In this document: positions 31,060 through 40,740 of the stretch, one piece after another
How positions within the stretch are numbered: the stretch's first letter is position 1
Layout of the letters: the number at the start of each line of letters is the position of its first letter
Source: Bacillus sp. SB49
Lineage (GTDB): Bacteria; Bacillota; Bacilli; Bacillales; Halobacillaceae
DNA length: 64,000 nucleotides
Direction: 5' to 3'
NCBI RefSeq assembly: GCF_000469135.2
Contig: NZ_CP048117.1
Location: forward strand, 2,703,501 to 2,767,500
Position numbers and translations under genes: made by a program
Notes under the pieces: model-generated
The model's input: only the letters and a program-made list of their open reading frames with translations
Databases searched by the model: none
Told to the model about the DNA's origin: nothing

Positions 31060-31069
31060 TCCGTATCTC
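31059..31069 (-). promoter_or_regulatory. candidate GlpP recognition motif in the glpD leader
   Basis: Minus-strand GGAGATACGGA abuts the 5' arm of the leader terminator. The glpF leader has GGACAGACGGA in the same position (33530-33540). The shared pattern GGA-N-A-N-ACGGA directly before two otherwise different hairpins suggests a common RNA-binding site. That GlpP binds it is inference. Confidence 0.5.
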
Positions 31070-31096
31070 CGACCAATTTGATTAACTTATGGGTAT

Positions 31097-31125
31097 ATTA
31101 TATCCTACGCTCATACGTGTGTCAA
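31097..31125 (-). promoter_or_regulatory. consensus promoter of glpD
   Basis: On the minus strand TTGACA (31120-31125), exactly 17 bases, TATAAT (31097-31102): a perfect sigma-A consensus. The transcript would start about 200 bases before glpD and first cross the leader terminator. Confidence 0.9.
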
Positions 31126-31130
31126 AGGCT

Positions 31131-33459
<2,329 letters not shown>

Positions 33460-33485
33460 CCCCTTTCTCCTATTGAACAGATCGA

Positions 33486-33528
33486 ACAAAAAAACCACAC
33501 AATATTAGTCACGCTAATGATTGTGTGG
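33486..33528 (-). terminator. leader terminator (attenuator) of glpFK
   Basis: Perfect 9-bp stem CCACACAAT / ATTGTGTGG (33495-33503 and 33520-33528) with a 16-base loop and eight T on the minus strand, 27 bases before the glpF start. It also serves as the terminator after glpP. A second hairpin, CACGAA / TTCGTG (33544-33567), lies just upstream. Confidence 0.85.
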
Positions 33529-33529
33529 A

Positions 33530-33540
33530 TCCGTCTGTCC
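33530..33540 (-). promoter_or_regulatory. candidate GlpP recognition motif in the glpF leader
   Basis: Minus-strand GGACAGACGGA lies one base before the terminator stem; compare GGAGATACGGA before the glpD leader terminator. The hairpins themselves differ, so the match is not explained by the stems. Confidence 0.5.
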
Positions 33541-33570
33541 CCTCACGAAAGGTGGTATGTATTCGTGATG

Positions 33571-34116
33571 CTAAAACTTCCATAATTCTGAACGTGAGGT
33601 GGAAACAGCTGAAGCTCCGGACGCAAGCGCTTTCTCAACCTCTTCATCTGTGCGTATCAAACCACCCGCAATCACCGGAACTCCTATACGATCCTTAATC
33701 TCTTTTATCATACCCGGCAAAATACCCGGTAAAACTTCCACATAGTCCGGGGATGTCTTCTGGATGATCTTCACGTTGTGTTCTATCGCCTGACTGTCTA
33801 TCAGAAATAAACGTTGGACGGAGAGAATGCCATACTTCTTAGCCTGATGGATGACATGGGCTCTTGTACTGATCACACCATCCGGTTTTACTTCCTGACC
33901 AATGTATTCCATGCCGTAATCATCGGCCTTCAAACCTTGAATCAAATCAACATGGACCAATACTTTCTTACCTGCTTTCTGCCCCACCTTCACGAGCTTC
34001 CTCAATAGTCCGAGCCGGCTCTCCAGAAGAATAATGTAATCCGTGTTACTTTCCAAAAGCGTTTCAAATTCCTTTATTTTCTTAACAGCGGGCAGTACCG
34101 GCTGGCTGAAGCTCAT
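33571..34116 (-). CDS. glpP: glycerol operon antiterminator GlpP
   Basis: RNA-binding regulator that, with glycerol 3-phosphate, lets transcription pass the leader terminators of glycerol genes in B. subtilis. The 181-residue protein belongs to the GlpP/TIM-barrel family (LVHVDLIQGLKADDYGMEY near residue 55, VEVLPGILP near 122, PVIAGGLIRT near 147). It overlaps the acyltransferase gene upstream by 4 bases, making it the last gene of the hprK operon, and lies directly before glpFK. Targets in this window are the two leaders at 31003-31069 and 33486-33540. Confidence 0.94.
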   Translation of the reverse strand: MSFSQPVLPAVKKIKEFETLLESNTDYIILLESRLGLLRKLVKVGQKAGKKVLVHVDLIQGLKADDYGMEYIGQEVKPDGVISTRAHVIHQAKKYGILSVQRLFLIDSQAIEHNVKIIQKTSPDYVEVLPGILPGMIKEIKDRIGVPVIAGGLIRTDEEVEKALASGASAVSTSRSELWKF

Positions 34117-34643
34117 AACGTCTCCTCTTTTCCCTGCATGTTGTTCCTCTCTTCCATTTGGTCTTTCGTATAGATGATCTGCATCGGGTTACCACCGACA
34201 AAGGCTCCGGCAGGAACGTCTTTATGCACAAGCGTCCCTGCCGATACAACAGCTCTGTCTCCAATTGTGACACCAGGAAGAATCGTCGTGTTTGCACCGA
34301 TCAAGACTTCATCTCCAATGTCAATTATCCCCAAACGATATTCATCGATTAAATATTCATGAGCAAGAATCGTCGTATTGTAGCCGATAACCGAATTCCG
34401 TCCGACACGGATCTTCTCCGGAAACATAATATCCACCATGACCATGAGCGCAAATGCCGTCTGCCCTCCGACTTCCATCCTTAAAAAGGTCCGATAAAGC
34501 CAATTTTTCAACCCGAGAAACGGCGTGTATCTTGCCACCTGAATAATGACAAAATTTTTTACCACTTTAGTGAACGGAACGGTCTTGTAGATGTGCCAAA
34601 GTGAGTTGCCGCCTTCCACCGGATAACGATCCGTCTTCCTCAT
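34113..34643 (-). CDS. yvoF: hexapeptide-repeat acyltransferase (YvoF-like)
   Basis: A 176-residue putative O-acetyltransferase of the left-handed beta-helix type. The hexapeptide pattern runs from about residue 78 to 155 (IRVGRNSVIGYNTTILAHE, VLIGANTTILPGVTIGDRA, VVSAGTLVHKDVPAGAFVGG). The acceptor is unknown. The gene order hprK-lgt-yvoD-ppaX-yvoF is the same as in B. subtilis. It starts 4 bases after ppaX and overlaps glpP by 4 bases. Confidence 0.85.
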   Translation of the reverse strand: MRKTDRYPVEGGNSLWHIYKTVPFTKVVKNFVIIQVARYTPFLGLKNWLYRTFLRMEVGGQTAFALMVMVDIMFPEKIRVGRNSVIGYNTTILAHEYLIDEYRLGIIDIGDEVLIGANTTILPGVTIGDRAVVSAGTLVHKDVPAGAFVGGNPMQIIYTKDQMEERNNMQGKEETL

Positions 34644-34647
34644 TCCT

Positions 34648-35286
34648 TCAACCCCTTGTAATGGAAAGCAGGTCGCGCATGTTGGACAGCATGTAATCCG
34701 GATTTAACTCATCCAAAACGCGTCTTCCCTTTATTGTCCACGCCACGCCTGCGGTCTTTGTGCCGGCGTTCTGTCCTGCTTCAATATCATGCGTGTTGTC
34801 TCCGACCATCAATGCTTCCGATGCTTTGGAACCTAAACGATCGAGTGCTTTGACAATTGGTTCCGGATGCGGCTTCGCATTCGTGACATCATCCAGGGTG
34901 ATGATCGTTTCGAACATACCGGCAAGACCGGTCATTTCCAGCCCCATCTGGACGGTGTGACGCATTTTCGTAGTGACGATTCCGAGGTGGTATCCTTCTT
35001 CCTTCAATGTCTGAATCGTCTCCACCACTCCTTCATATGCCTTCACATACTTGTCATGATTTTCCACATTGTGTTCCCGATAAACTTCAATCATTTCCTG
35101 TACTTTATCAGGGTTAACTTTTCTCAGACTTTCTATAAGAGGCGGACCGATAAAATCAAGGATTTCCTCCCTGCTGTAAGGACGATCTGCAAATTGCTCA
35201 ATGGTGTGTGTAAAGGAAGCGATGATCAGTTCGTTCGTGTCGATCAGCGTTCCGTCCAAGTCAAAGAGAATGGTACGTATGCTCAT
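34648..35286 (-). CDS. ppaX: pyrophosphatase PpaX
   Basis: HAD-family hydrolase that removes the pyrophosphate released when HprK dephosphorylates Ser46-HPr by phosphorolysis. The ATG at 35286 (AAGGAT seven bases before) gives MSIRTILFDLDGTLIDTNELI; length 212. HAD motif I (DLDGT) is at residues 9-13, motif II is in GIVTTKMR near 107 and motif III/IV in VGDNTHDIEAG near 177. The start lies inside the end of yvoD (26-base overlap). Its position in the hprK operon supports PpaX over phosphoglycolate phosphatase. Confidence 0.93.
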   Translation of the reverse strand: MSIRTILFDLDGTLIDTNELIIASFTHTIEQFADRPYSREEILDFIGPPLIESLRKVNPDKVQEMIEVYREHNVENHDKYVKAYEGVVETIQTLKEEGYHLGIVTTKMRHTVQMGLEMTGLAGMFETIITLDDVTNAKPHPEPIVKALDRLGSKASEALMVGDNTHDIEAGQNAGTKTAGVAWTIKGRRVLDELNPDYMLSNMRDLLSITRG

Positions 35287-36217
35287 TAGTAGAATCCTTC
35301 CTATCTTGGTGTAGTCTGTTCCAAACAAAACCGATGACCGCAGTCAAAATAACAGCCGTGAGCAACCGGATAACAAGCAGAGGCCATACCGGTATTCCGA
35401 GCGGGATAAAGACAAGCGTATCTTCGACCACTGCGTGGCAGGAGACAAGAAAGATCACTGCGAGTGTCATATCTTTCTTTGAGACGCCGTCTTCTTTGAC
35501 CGCCTGAATCATCAACCCGGCCCCATACGCGAGACCGATCGTTAACCCGGCAACAAGCGTCATCGACGTGTTTCTCTCCATACCGAGGAAGCGGGTCGCA
35601 GGCGCAATCCAGCCTGAGAAGCGATCGAGCCACCCTCGTTCCCTTAAGTACTGCATGACAATCATGAGCGGAATAACAATCAATGCCAGTTGGACGATCC
35701 CCATGAAGGCCGTCTGAACTCCGTGAAAGATAATTGCTGACCAGCCTTCCGGATCAGCTGCCTGCTCAGGAGCGAGGCCGTATTGGGCGATTTCACTGCC
35801 GCCGTTCCAGACGAGGTTGACCGTCACCGCAGCAAGAAGTGCCAAACCCACGCGGACGCAGATAACGATCCACCAGCTGACTCCAACTTTCTTGGCAACC
35901 GTCGATTCAATTAATAGGTTGTGCGAGAAGGACAGCATGATTGCCATGATGAATACTTCTTTGACCGTGAATTCAAATGACAAGATTGCGGCTATTCCCG
36001 CATACAAGTTCAATGCATTACCTAAAACAAGTGGAACCGCCGCTTCTCCAGATAGACCAATCCACCGCATCATCGGTTCCAACCGATCAATGACCCAAGG
36101 TAAAACAGGGGTGTATTGAAGAATCGTTACAATCAACGTTACAGGAAAGATGACCTTCCCCAACGTCCATGTCAAATCGATCCCTTTTCGAGCCCCTCTT
36201 TTCGCAACACCCATCAT
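35261..36217 (-). CDS. yvoD: nucleoside-recognition (Gate) domain membrane protein
   Basis: Integral membrane protein of 318 residues with about eight hydrophobic segments. Two related halves (starting near residues 15 and 165) each contain a gate-domain-like region with GNALNLYAGIAAI near 86 and GLTIGLAYGAGLMI near 228. This family is found in the hprK-lgt operon of Bacillus; the transported or sensed molecule is unknown. AAAGGAG lies before two adjacent ATG codons. Confidence 0.83.
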   Translation of the reverse strand: MMGVAKRGARKGIDLTWTLGKVIFPVTLIVTILQYTPVLPWVIDRLEPMMRWIGLSGEAAVPLVLGNALNLYAGIAAILSFEFTVKEVFIMAIMLSFSHNLLIESTVAKKVGVSWWIVICVRVGLALLAAVTVNLVWNGGSEIAQYGLAPEQAADPEGWSAIIFHGVQTAFMGIVQLALIVIPLMIVMQYLRERGWLDRFSGWIAPATRFLGMERNTSMTLVAGLTIGLAYGAGLMIQAVKEDGVSKKDMTLAVIFLVSCHAVVEDTLVFIPLGIPVWPLLVIRLLTAVILTAVIGFVWNRLHQDRKDSTNEHTYHSL

Positions 36218-36230
36218 GGCACATGCTCCT

Positions 36231-37067
36231 TTATTTTACTTTTTTTCCACTATAATATTTATCCGCCATTCCTGACTTCCTGCGATAAATGATCAGAATG
36301 ACAGATAAGACAATCAGCACGATCGAAATGAACTGAGCTGTGCGGATTTCAGCAAATAGATACAGGCTGTCCGTCCGCATTCCTTCGATAAAATAGCGTC
36401 CGACGGAATACCAGATGACATAGCTCAGGAAAACTTCCCCTCGACGAGGATCGAATTTGTGACGAAGAATCAGCAATAAGATGAATCCGATGATGCTCCA
36501 CAGGGATTCATAGAGGAACGTAGGATGATAGACGGTCCCTTCGATACACATCTGTTGATTAATAAAGTCGGGCAGATACTGCATGTAATTATTATAGAAC
36601 GATTCAGAGACCGGGCCTCCGTGCGCTTCCTGATTCATGAAATTACCCCAGCGTCCGATTGCCTGTCCGAGAATGATGCTCGGTGCGGCAATGTCGGCCA
36701 TCTGCCAAAAGGACAGCTTCTTCGCACGGGTATAAAGATAGGCGGTTAATACAGCTCCGATCAAACCGCCGTGTATAGCAATTCCGCCTTCCCATACGGC
36801 GAAAACTTTCCACCACGGCCCTCCCGCATACCGATCCCATTCAAACAGAACGTAGTAGGCACGGGCACAGATAATAGCTGCCGGAATCGCATAAACCACG
36901 ATATCCACCATGTAATCTTTCTTTAAACCAAGTCGTTCCGTCTCCCTTGTTGCTATGAGCAGCCCAAGAAAGGCTCCGGTGGCGATAATCAACCCATACC
37001 AGTAGATGGTGAGAGGACCGAGCTGGAGGAACACCGGATTCAACGGTTCTGGTGTACAAACTTGCAT
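36231..37067 (-). CDS. lgt: prolipoprotein diacylglyceryl transferase
   Basis: Membrane enzyme that adds diacylglycerol to the lipobox cysteine of lipoproteins. It has 278 residues and about seven helices. The family signature [15 protein letters not shown] near residue 137 is intact and includes the essential arginine. [14 protein letters not shown] near 23 is the usual first helix, and [18 protein letters not shown] near 223 holds another conserved Arg. AAAGGAGG precedes the ATG; the gene starts 15 bases after hprK. Confidence 0.97.
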   Translation of the reverse strand: MQVCTPEPLNPVFLQLGPLTIYWYGLIIATGAFLGLLIATRETERLGLKKDYMVDIVVYAIPAAIICARAYYVLFEWDRYAGGPWWKVFAVWEGGIAIHGGLIGAVLTAYLYTRAKKLSFWQMADIAAPSIILGQAIGRWGNFMNQEAHGGPVSESFYNNYMQYLPDFINQQMCIEGTVYHPTFLYESLWSIIGFILLLILRHKFDPRRGEVFLSYVIWYSVGRYFIEGMRTDSLYLFAEIRTAQFISIVLIVLSVILIIYRRKSGMADKYYSGKKVK

Positions 37068-37082
37068 GATGTATTTCCTCCT

Positions 37083-38015
37083 TTACTCCGTCTCTTTATC
37101 TTGGTCAATCACTTTAGTCAAACGTTCTGAGAACTCTTCTGCTGCATTGACGCCCATCCGTTTCAAACGGAAATTCATTGCTGCCACTTCGATGATAACA
37201 GCCAGGTTTCTTCCCGGTCGTACAGGAATGGTCGCCTTCGGAACTTCGACATCCATGATCTTCATCGTTTCTTCTTCGAGACCGAGACGGTCGTATTGTT
37301 TATTCTTATCCCAAAGCTCCAGATCAATGACAAGAGTGATTCGCTTGAAACTGCGGACAGCACCGGCACCGAACAATGTCATCACATTGATAATGCCGAG
37401 ACCACGGATTTCCAATAGATGTTCAATCAAAGGGGGACTGTTCCCGATCAATGTATCGTAGTCTTCTTGACGAATCTCTACACTATCGTCCGCAACGAGC
37501 CTGTGCCCTCTCTTGACAAGTTCGAGCGCTGTTTCACTTTTACCGACGCCGCTTTGACCGGTAATCAGAACGCCGATACCATATATATCTACGAGTACAC
37601 CATGAATTGCGGTGAATGGTGCGAATTTAGATTCAAGAAAATTTGTCAAACGGCTGATCACACGTGTCGTCTTGTACGGCGACCTCATTAATGGAACGCC
37701 GGCATCAATCGCTGCCTCACGAAGTTCTTCAGGTACATCCATTCCTCTGGTAATGACAATACCCGGCGTCAAATCCGTACACAGTTTTTCGGCACGCTCT
37801 TTTCTCTGTTCATGTGTCAACTCATTGAAGTAGGATAGTTCCGTCTTGCCCAATAGTTGGAGACGATCTTTTGGATAGAACTTGAAATACCCGGTCATTT
37901 CCACACCAGGTCTGGAAATATCACTCATATGTATTTCACGATGAATGCCGTCTTCTCCGGCTATCAATTCTAATTTAAACTGCTCTAATAAATCTTCTGT
38001 TCGGACCTTGCTCAT
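37083..38015 (-). CDS. hprK: HPr(Ser) kinase/phosphorylase
   Basis: Sensor of carbon status that phosphorylates HPr and Crh on Ser46 with ATP when fructose 1,6-bisphosphate is high, and reverses this with phosphate. The ATG at 38015 (AAGGAGG nine bases before) gives [20 protein letters not shown]; length 310. The P-loop GQSGVGKSE is near residue 152, and the signature [19 protein letters not shown] is near 201. All of its protein targets (ptsH, crh) and its helper ppaX are encoded in this window. Confidence 0.97.
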   Translation of the reverse strand: MSKVRTEDLLEQFKLELIAGEDGIHREIHMSDISRPGVEMTGYFKFYPKDRLQLLGKTELSYFNELTHEQRKERAEKLCTDLTPGIVITRGMDVPEELREAAIDAGVPLMRSPYKTTRVISRLTNFLESKFAPFTAIHGVLVDIYGIGVLITGQSGVGKSETALELVKRGHRLVADDSVEIRQEDYDTLIGNSPPLIEHLLEIRGLGIINVMTLFGAGAVRSFKRITLVIDLELWDKNKQYDRLGLEEETMKIMDVEVPKATIPVRPGRNLAVIIEVAAMNFRLKRMGVNAAEEFSERLTKVIDQDKETE

Positions 38016-38054
38016 CTCTCTAACAACCTCCTTATTCGTGAACCACTGTCCCCT

Positions 38055-38060
38055 ATTGTA
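38055..38060 (-). promoter_or_regulatory. probable extended -10 of the hprK operon
   Basis: Minus-strand TGCTACAAT (TG-N-TACAAT) lies 40 bases before hprK. The -35 region is poor (ATTCAA at 17 bases). A terminator lies just upstream, so hprK needs its own promoter. Confidence 0.55.
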
Positions 38061-38110
38061 GCATGTTTTTTTAATTCTTGAATATTTAGTCCTGACTACA
38101 GAGTAATCCA

Positions 38111-38141
38111 TAAAAAAAGCACAGGCTGTTTCGCCCGTGCT
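38111..38141 (-). terminator. terminator of yvlB-yvlD
   Basis: 9-bp stem AGCACAGGC / GCCCGTGCT (one G-T pair) with a 6-base loop and seven T on the minus strand, 12 bases after the yvlD stop. Confidence 0.87.
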
Positions 38142-38152
38142 TCCATAGAACA

Positions 38153-38515
38153 TTATTTTTTCATATCTTTGATCAGACTGTTCAATACCAGGTTGATAAT
38201 GGAAATGATGATGGCAGAAATGATTGCCATTCCGAATCCATCAATATCAAAGGTACTGCCAAGCAGCGCATCTGTAAGCCAAAGTGTAATGGCGTTAATG
38301 ACGAACAGGAAGAGTCCAAGAGATACGAGCGTAATCGGCAGCGTCAAGATAACCAATATTGGACGTACAATTGCGTTCAGGATCGATAAGATCAGCGCAG
38401 CGAGTAATGCCCCGCCCACCCCTTCAATTTGTACAGAATCAAACAGGGCACCGACAGCTATGATCGCTATGGCATTCACCAAGATATGCAGGAACCAATT
38501 CTTCACACTATCCAC
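38153..38515 (-). CDS. yvlD: YvlD-type four-helix membrane protein
   Basis: A 120-residue integral membrane protein with four hydrophobic helices (about 8-27, 33-52, 56-80, 92-115), of the phage-holin-4-like superfamily. Despite that name there is no phage context; in B. subtilis yvlD belongs to the yvlABCD operon, which is linked to envelope stress. Its function is unknown. It lies 22 bases after the yvlB-like gene and ends at a terminator. Confidence 0.85.
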   Translation of the reverse strand: MDSVKNWFLHILVNAIAIIAVGALFDSVQIEGVGGALLAALILSILNAIVRPILVILTLPITLVSLGLFLFVINAITLWLTDALLGSTFDIDGFGMAIISAIIISIINLVLNSLIKDMKK

Positions 38516-38537
38516 CTACCTATTTTTTTAGACAAGA

Positions 38538-39569
38538 TCAGAGGATGGACGGCGGGGTGACGGTCACAGGCCCGGTCTTTGTCTCAGCCTCTATATGATA
38601 TGTCTGGTCATATTGTTCGTAAGCTTCGAATTCCAGACGTTTGTTCATTACATCTTTCTTGTCTTTTAGAATCTTGTAGTTTTCCAACTCGCAATATACG
38701 TTCCCTATATTGCTTTTCAATAATCCTACTATTTTTCTTTCATTGGGTATGGAAACACGAATGCTTCCAGCAGTTGTCTTATAGAAGCCCGTATGAGCTT
38801 TATTGCTCAAATGATCCACTTTAATTTGTCCGCTTACGGTTGAAATATCACTCTTGCCAAGATCACCAACAAGGGAGACGGTCCCATTGATGGTATCTGC
38901 TTCCCACTCCTCAAAATTAACGGATGCTGCCGTAATACTTCCATTACCTGTTTCAACCTTGCAGCTGCGACCAATCAACTCCTTTAATTTCACAGGACCA
39001 TTTGATGTTTTCAACTGCAGCTGATCTGCTTTCAGCTCCTCTATTTCCAGCTCACCGTTGGACAGCTTCGCTTTAATAAAGGAAAGGTGGACAGGAGGAA
39101 CATAAAGCTCCACCTTCACCTTTGTTTTTTTGACCGGGCTGGAAAGTCGGAGCAAACCTGCTTTCAAAGTCAGGTTCACGTCCTCTTGGAACCTGTCCTT
39201 CGCCTGCTGTTCACTCTCCGCCCCATACACCCTCCCATCAAATACGGCTTTGACATAATCCTGATCCCACGATCGAAGTACAAGGGAACCATTTGCAATC
39301 CATACATCGATATCATTCATTTCCCCTGCCTCCAGCACTGCCTCCTCGGAAAAAGATTGATATTCCCCGAAAACCATGTCAAAATCTGATTTTTTCACTT
39401 TCTCAACCGCATCATCGAAAAAGTTTCGTAACCCATACCTTTTGGAGGCGGGTTTCTCTTTGTCTTCCTCCGGCTTTCTTTCTACAGCTTCAAGCAGCTT
39501 CGCTCCTTCATCAGCCGTTATTTTCCCCTCTTCAATCATTTTGAGGATCTTCATTCGCTCTTCTGTCAT
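38538..39569 (-). CDS. yvlB: DUF4097 beta-strand repeat protein YvlB-like
   Basis: A 343-residue protein. The N-terminal helical part MTEERMKILKMIEEGKIT (residues 1-45) is the YvlB/SHOCT-like short motif, followed by a Lys/Glu linker and a long DUF4097 region of repeated short strands (about 80-340), such as AKLSNGELEIEEL and ADTINGTVSLVGD. No signal peptide is seen. Relatives are tied to envelope-stress operons (Lia/Yvl). The ATG at 39569 has GGAG about ten bases before it. The PspC-like yvlC, which B. subtilis keeps between yvlB and yvlD, is missing. Confidence 0.82.
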   Translation of the reverse strand: MTEERMKILKMIEEGKITADEGAKLLEAVERKPEEDKEKPASKRYGLRNFFDDAVEKVKKSDFDMVFGEYQSFSEEAVLEAGEMNDIDVWIANGSLVLRSWDQDYVKAVFDGRVYGAESEQQAKDRFQEDVNLTLKAGLLRLSSPVKKTKVKVELYVPPVHLSFIKAKLSNGELEIEELKADQLQLKTSNGPVKLKELIGRSCKVETGNGSITAASVNFEEWEADTINGTVSLVGDLGKSDISTVSGQIKVDHLSNKAHTGFYKTTAGSIRVSIPNERKIVGLLKSNIGNVYCELENYKILKDKKDVMNKRLEFEAYEQYDQTYHIEAETKTGPVTVTPPSIL

Positions 39570-39617
39570 TTTCCTCACTCCTTACTTCTTCGTACGATTT
39601 GCCAACAGCCAGTGATT

Positions 39618-39658
39618 CAAAAAACACCTTGAAAAGACATCGTGTCTTCTCAAGGTGT
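39618..39658 (-). terminator. terminator of bshB2
   Basis: Long stem: ACACCTTGA / TCAAGGTGT plus AAGACA / TGTCTT with one mismatch between, a 3-base loop, then six T on the minus strand; 8 bases after the bshB2 stop. Confidence 0.9.
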
Positions 39659-39665
39659 AATCTGC

Positions 39666-40310
39666 CTAAATACTACAGCGGTAGAAACGCTCTGTTTTCA
39701 TACGTTCTAATTGTTCCGGGTTCTGTTCCATTAAACTCATCATACCATCCACCTGAGACAGGTGAGCGCGTATGGCTGCCATTTTCTTATCCCAATGAGG
39801 GCGGATATCCAATACGATTTCCGGTTCTCCCAAATCTTCCTGATGATCGTTGGAAATGGCATGCAGCCACAGCTCCGGCCGCTTCGAATCATCCATTAAA
39901 CGCACAGCCTCCACCACGCCGGCACCGAGAGCGTCGTGATCCGGGTGTACGGCATAGCCAGGATAGTGTGTGATAATGATGGAAGCTCCGTACGCCTCGA
40001 TTCTCTCTTTCAGATAGAGAGCCATTTGATCCAATGGTTCAAACTCCAGCGTCTTGTCACGGTAACCGAGAAATTCCAGGCCGATATCCAGCTCCTCAAC
40101 CGCTTTTTGGAGCTCCTCCTTACGGAACGAGGAGAGCGTCTCTCTGTTTGCAAATACGGGCTTACCCATATTACGCCCCATCTCTCCTAATGTACCACAT
40201 AGATAAGTGACTTCTGCGCCTTCTTCCCTGAACTTCGATATGGTTCCCGAAGCCCCAAAGGATTCATCATCCGGATGAGGGAAGATGACGAGCACTTTCT
40301 CTTTACTCAT
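39666..40310 (-). CDS. bshB2: bacillithiol biosynthesis deacetylase BshB2
   Basis: Zinc hydrolase of the LmbE/PIG-L family that removes acetate from GlcNAc-malate in bacillithiol synthesis. The ATG at 40310 gives MSKEKVLVIFPHPDDESFG; length 214. The zinc motif PHPDDE is at residues 11-16 and the third ligand is in YAVHPDHDALG near 121. It overlaps the yojF stop by 8 bases, the same arrangement as B. subtilis yojF-yojG, which favours BshB2 over BshB1. Confidence 0.92.
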   Translation of the reverse strand: MSKEKVLVIFPHPDDESFGASGTISKFREEGAEVTYLCGTLGEMGRNMGKPVFANRETLSSFRKEELQKAVEELDIGLEFLGYRDKTLEFEPLDQMALYLKERIEAYGASIIITHYPGYAVHPDHDALGAGVVEAVRLMDDSKRPELWLHAISNDHQEDLGEPEIVLDIRPHWDKKMAAIRAHLSQVDGMMSLMEQNPEQLERMKTERFYRCSI

Positions 40311-40674
40311 CCGGATCGACCTCATGAGAAAAAGGAGTCTCACTGATTTCCAGAGCTACCATAAGGCGACCTTCCCGGTCGTGTCCAGCCAAAAGGAGAC
40401 GGTCATGTTCATCAATTTCGAAATCCGACACTCCTTCTGCGTACACCCATCCAAGATCCAGCTTCAATCCGACGCGGAAACCTCCGCCTGTGCTGACAAT
40501 TTTTCCATGTTTATATTTCACTTTTGCATTGCGAATAAATGCCCCTACATTATAAGCGTTTTGATCAAAGTGGCTGGCATAAGCCCCATTCGTCGTTTCC
40601 AAGTGAACGTAGACATCTTTGTTGGCAAATTGATCTATTTTGTTCTGAACTGCTTCTTGCTGTATTGCTTTCAC
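40303..40674 (-). CDS. yojF: YojF family protein (DUF1806)
   Basis: A cytoplasmic protein of 123 residues from a GTG at 40674, chosen because GGGAGGAA is well placed before it. Conserved-looking stretches are YVHLETTNGAY near residue 22 and GGFRVGLKLDLGWVYAEG near 64. Function is unknown. It is constantly next to bshB2 and here translationally coupled to it, so a role in bacillithiol metabolism is likely but unproven. Confidence 0.85.
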   Translation of the reverse strand: MKAIQQEAVQNKIDQFANKDVYVHLETTNGAYASHFDQNAYNVGAFIRNAKVKYKHGKIVSTGGGFRVGLKLDLGWVYAEGVSDFEIDEHDRLLLAGHDREGRLMVALEISETPFSHEVDPDE

Positions 40675-40706
40675 TAGTATTCCTCCCGTCAAACGATTCT
40701 TGTTTA

Positions 40707-40735
40707 ACGATACTGAATTCTCCGGCAGGCGTCAA
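40707..40735 (-). promoter_or_regulatory. promoter of yojF-bshB2
   Basis: On the minus strand TTGACG (40730-40735), 17-base spacer, TATCGT (40707-40712). It lies directly after the uvrA stop, with about 25 bases of leader. Confidence 0.65.
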
Positions 40736-40740
40736 AACAT

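Noticed and set aside
38153-38515. Holin-like protein as a sign of a prophage
   Set aside because: YvlD is a chromosomal Bacillus family; no other phage gene, integrase or attachment site is nearby.
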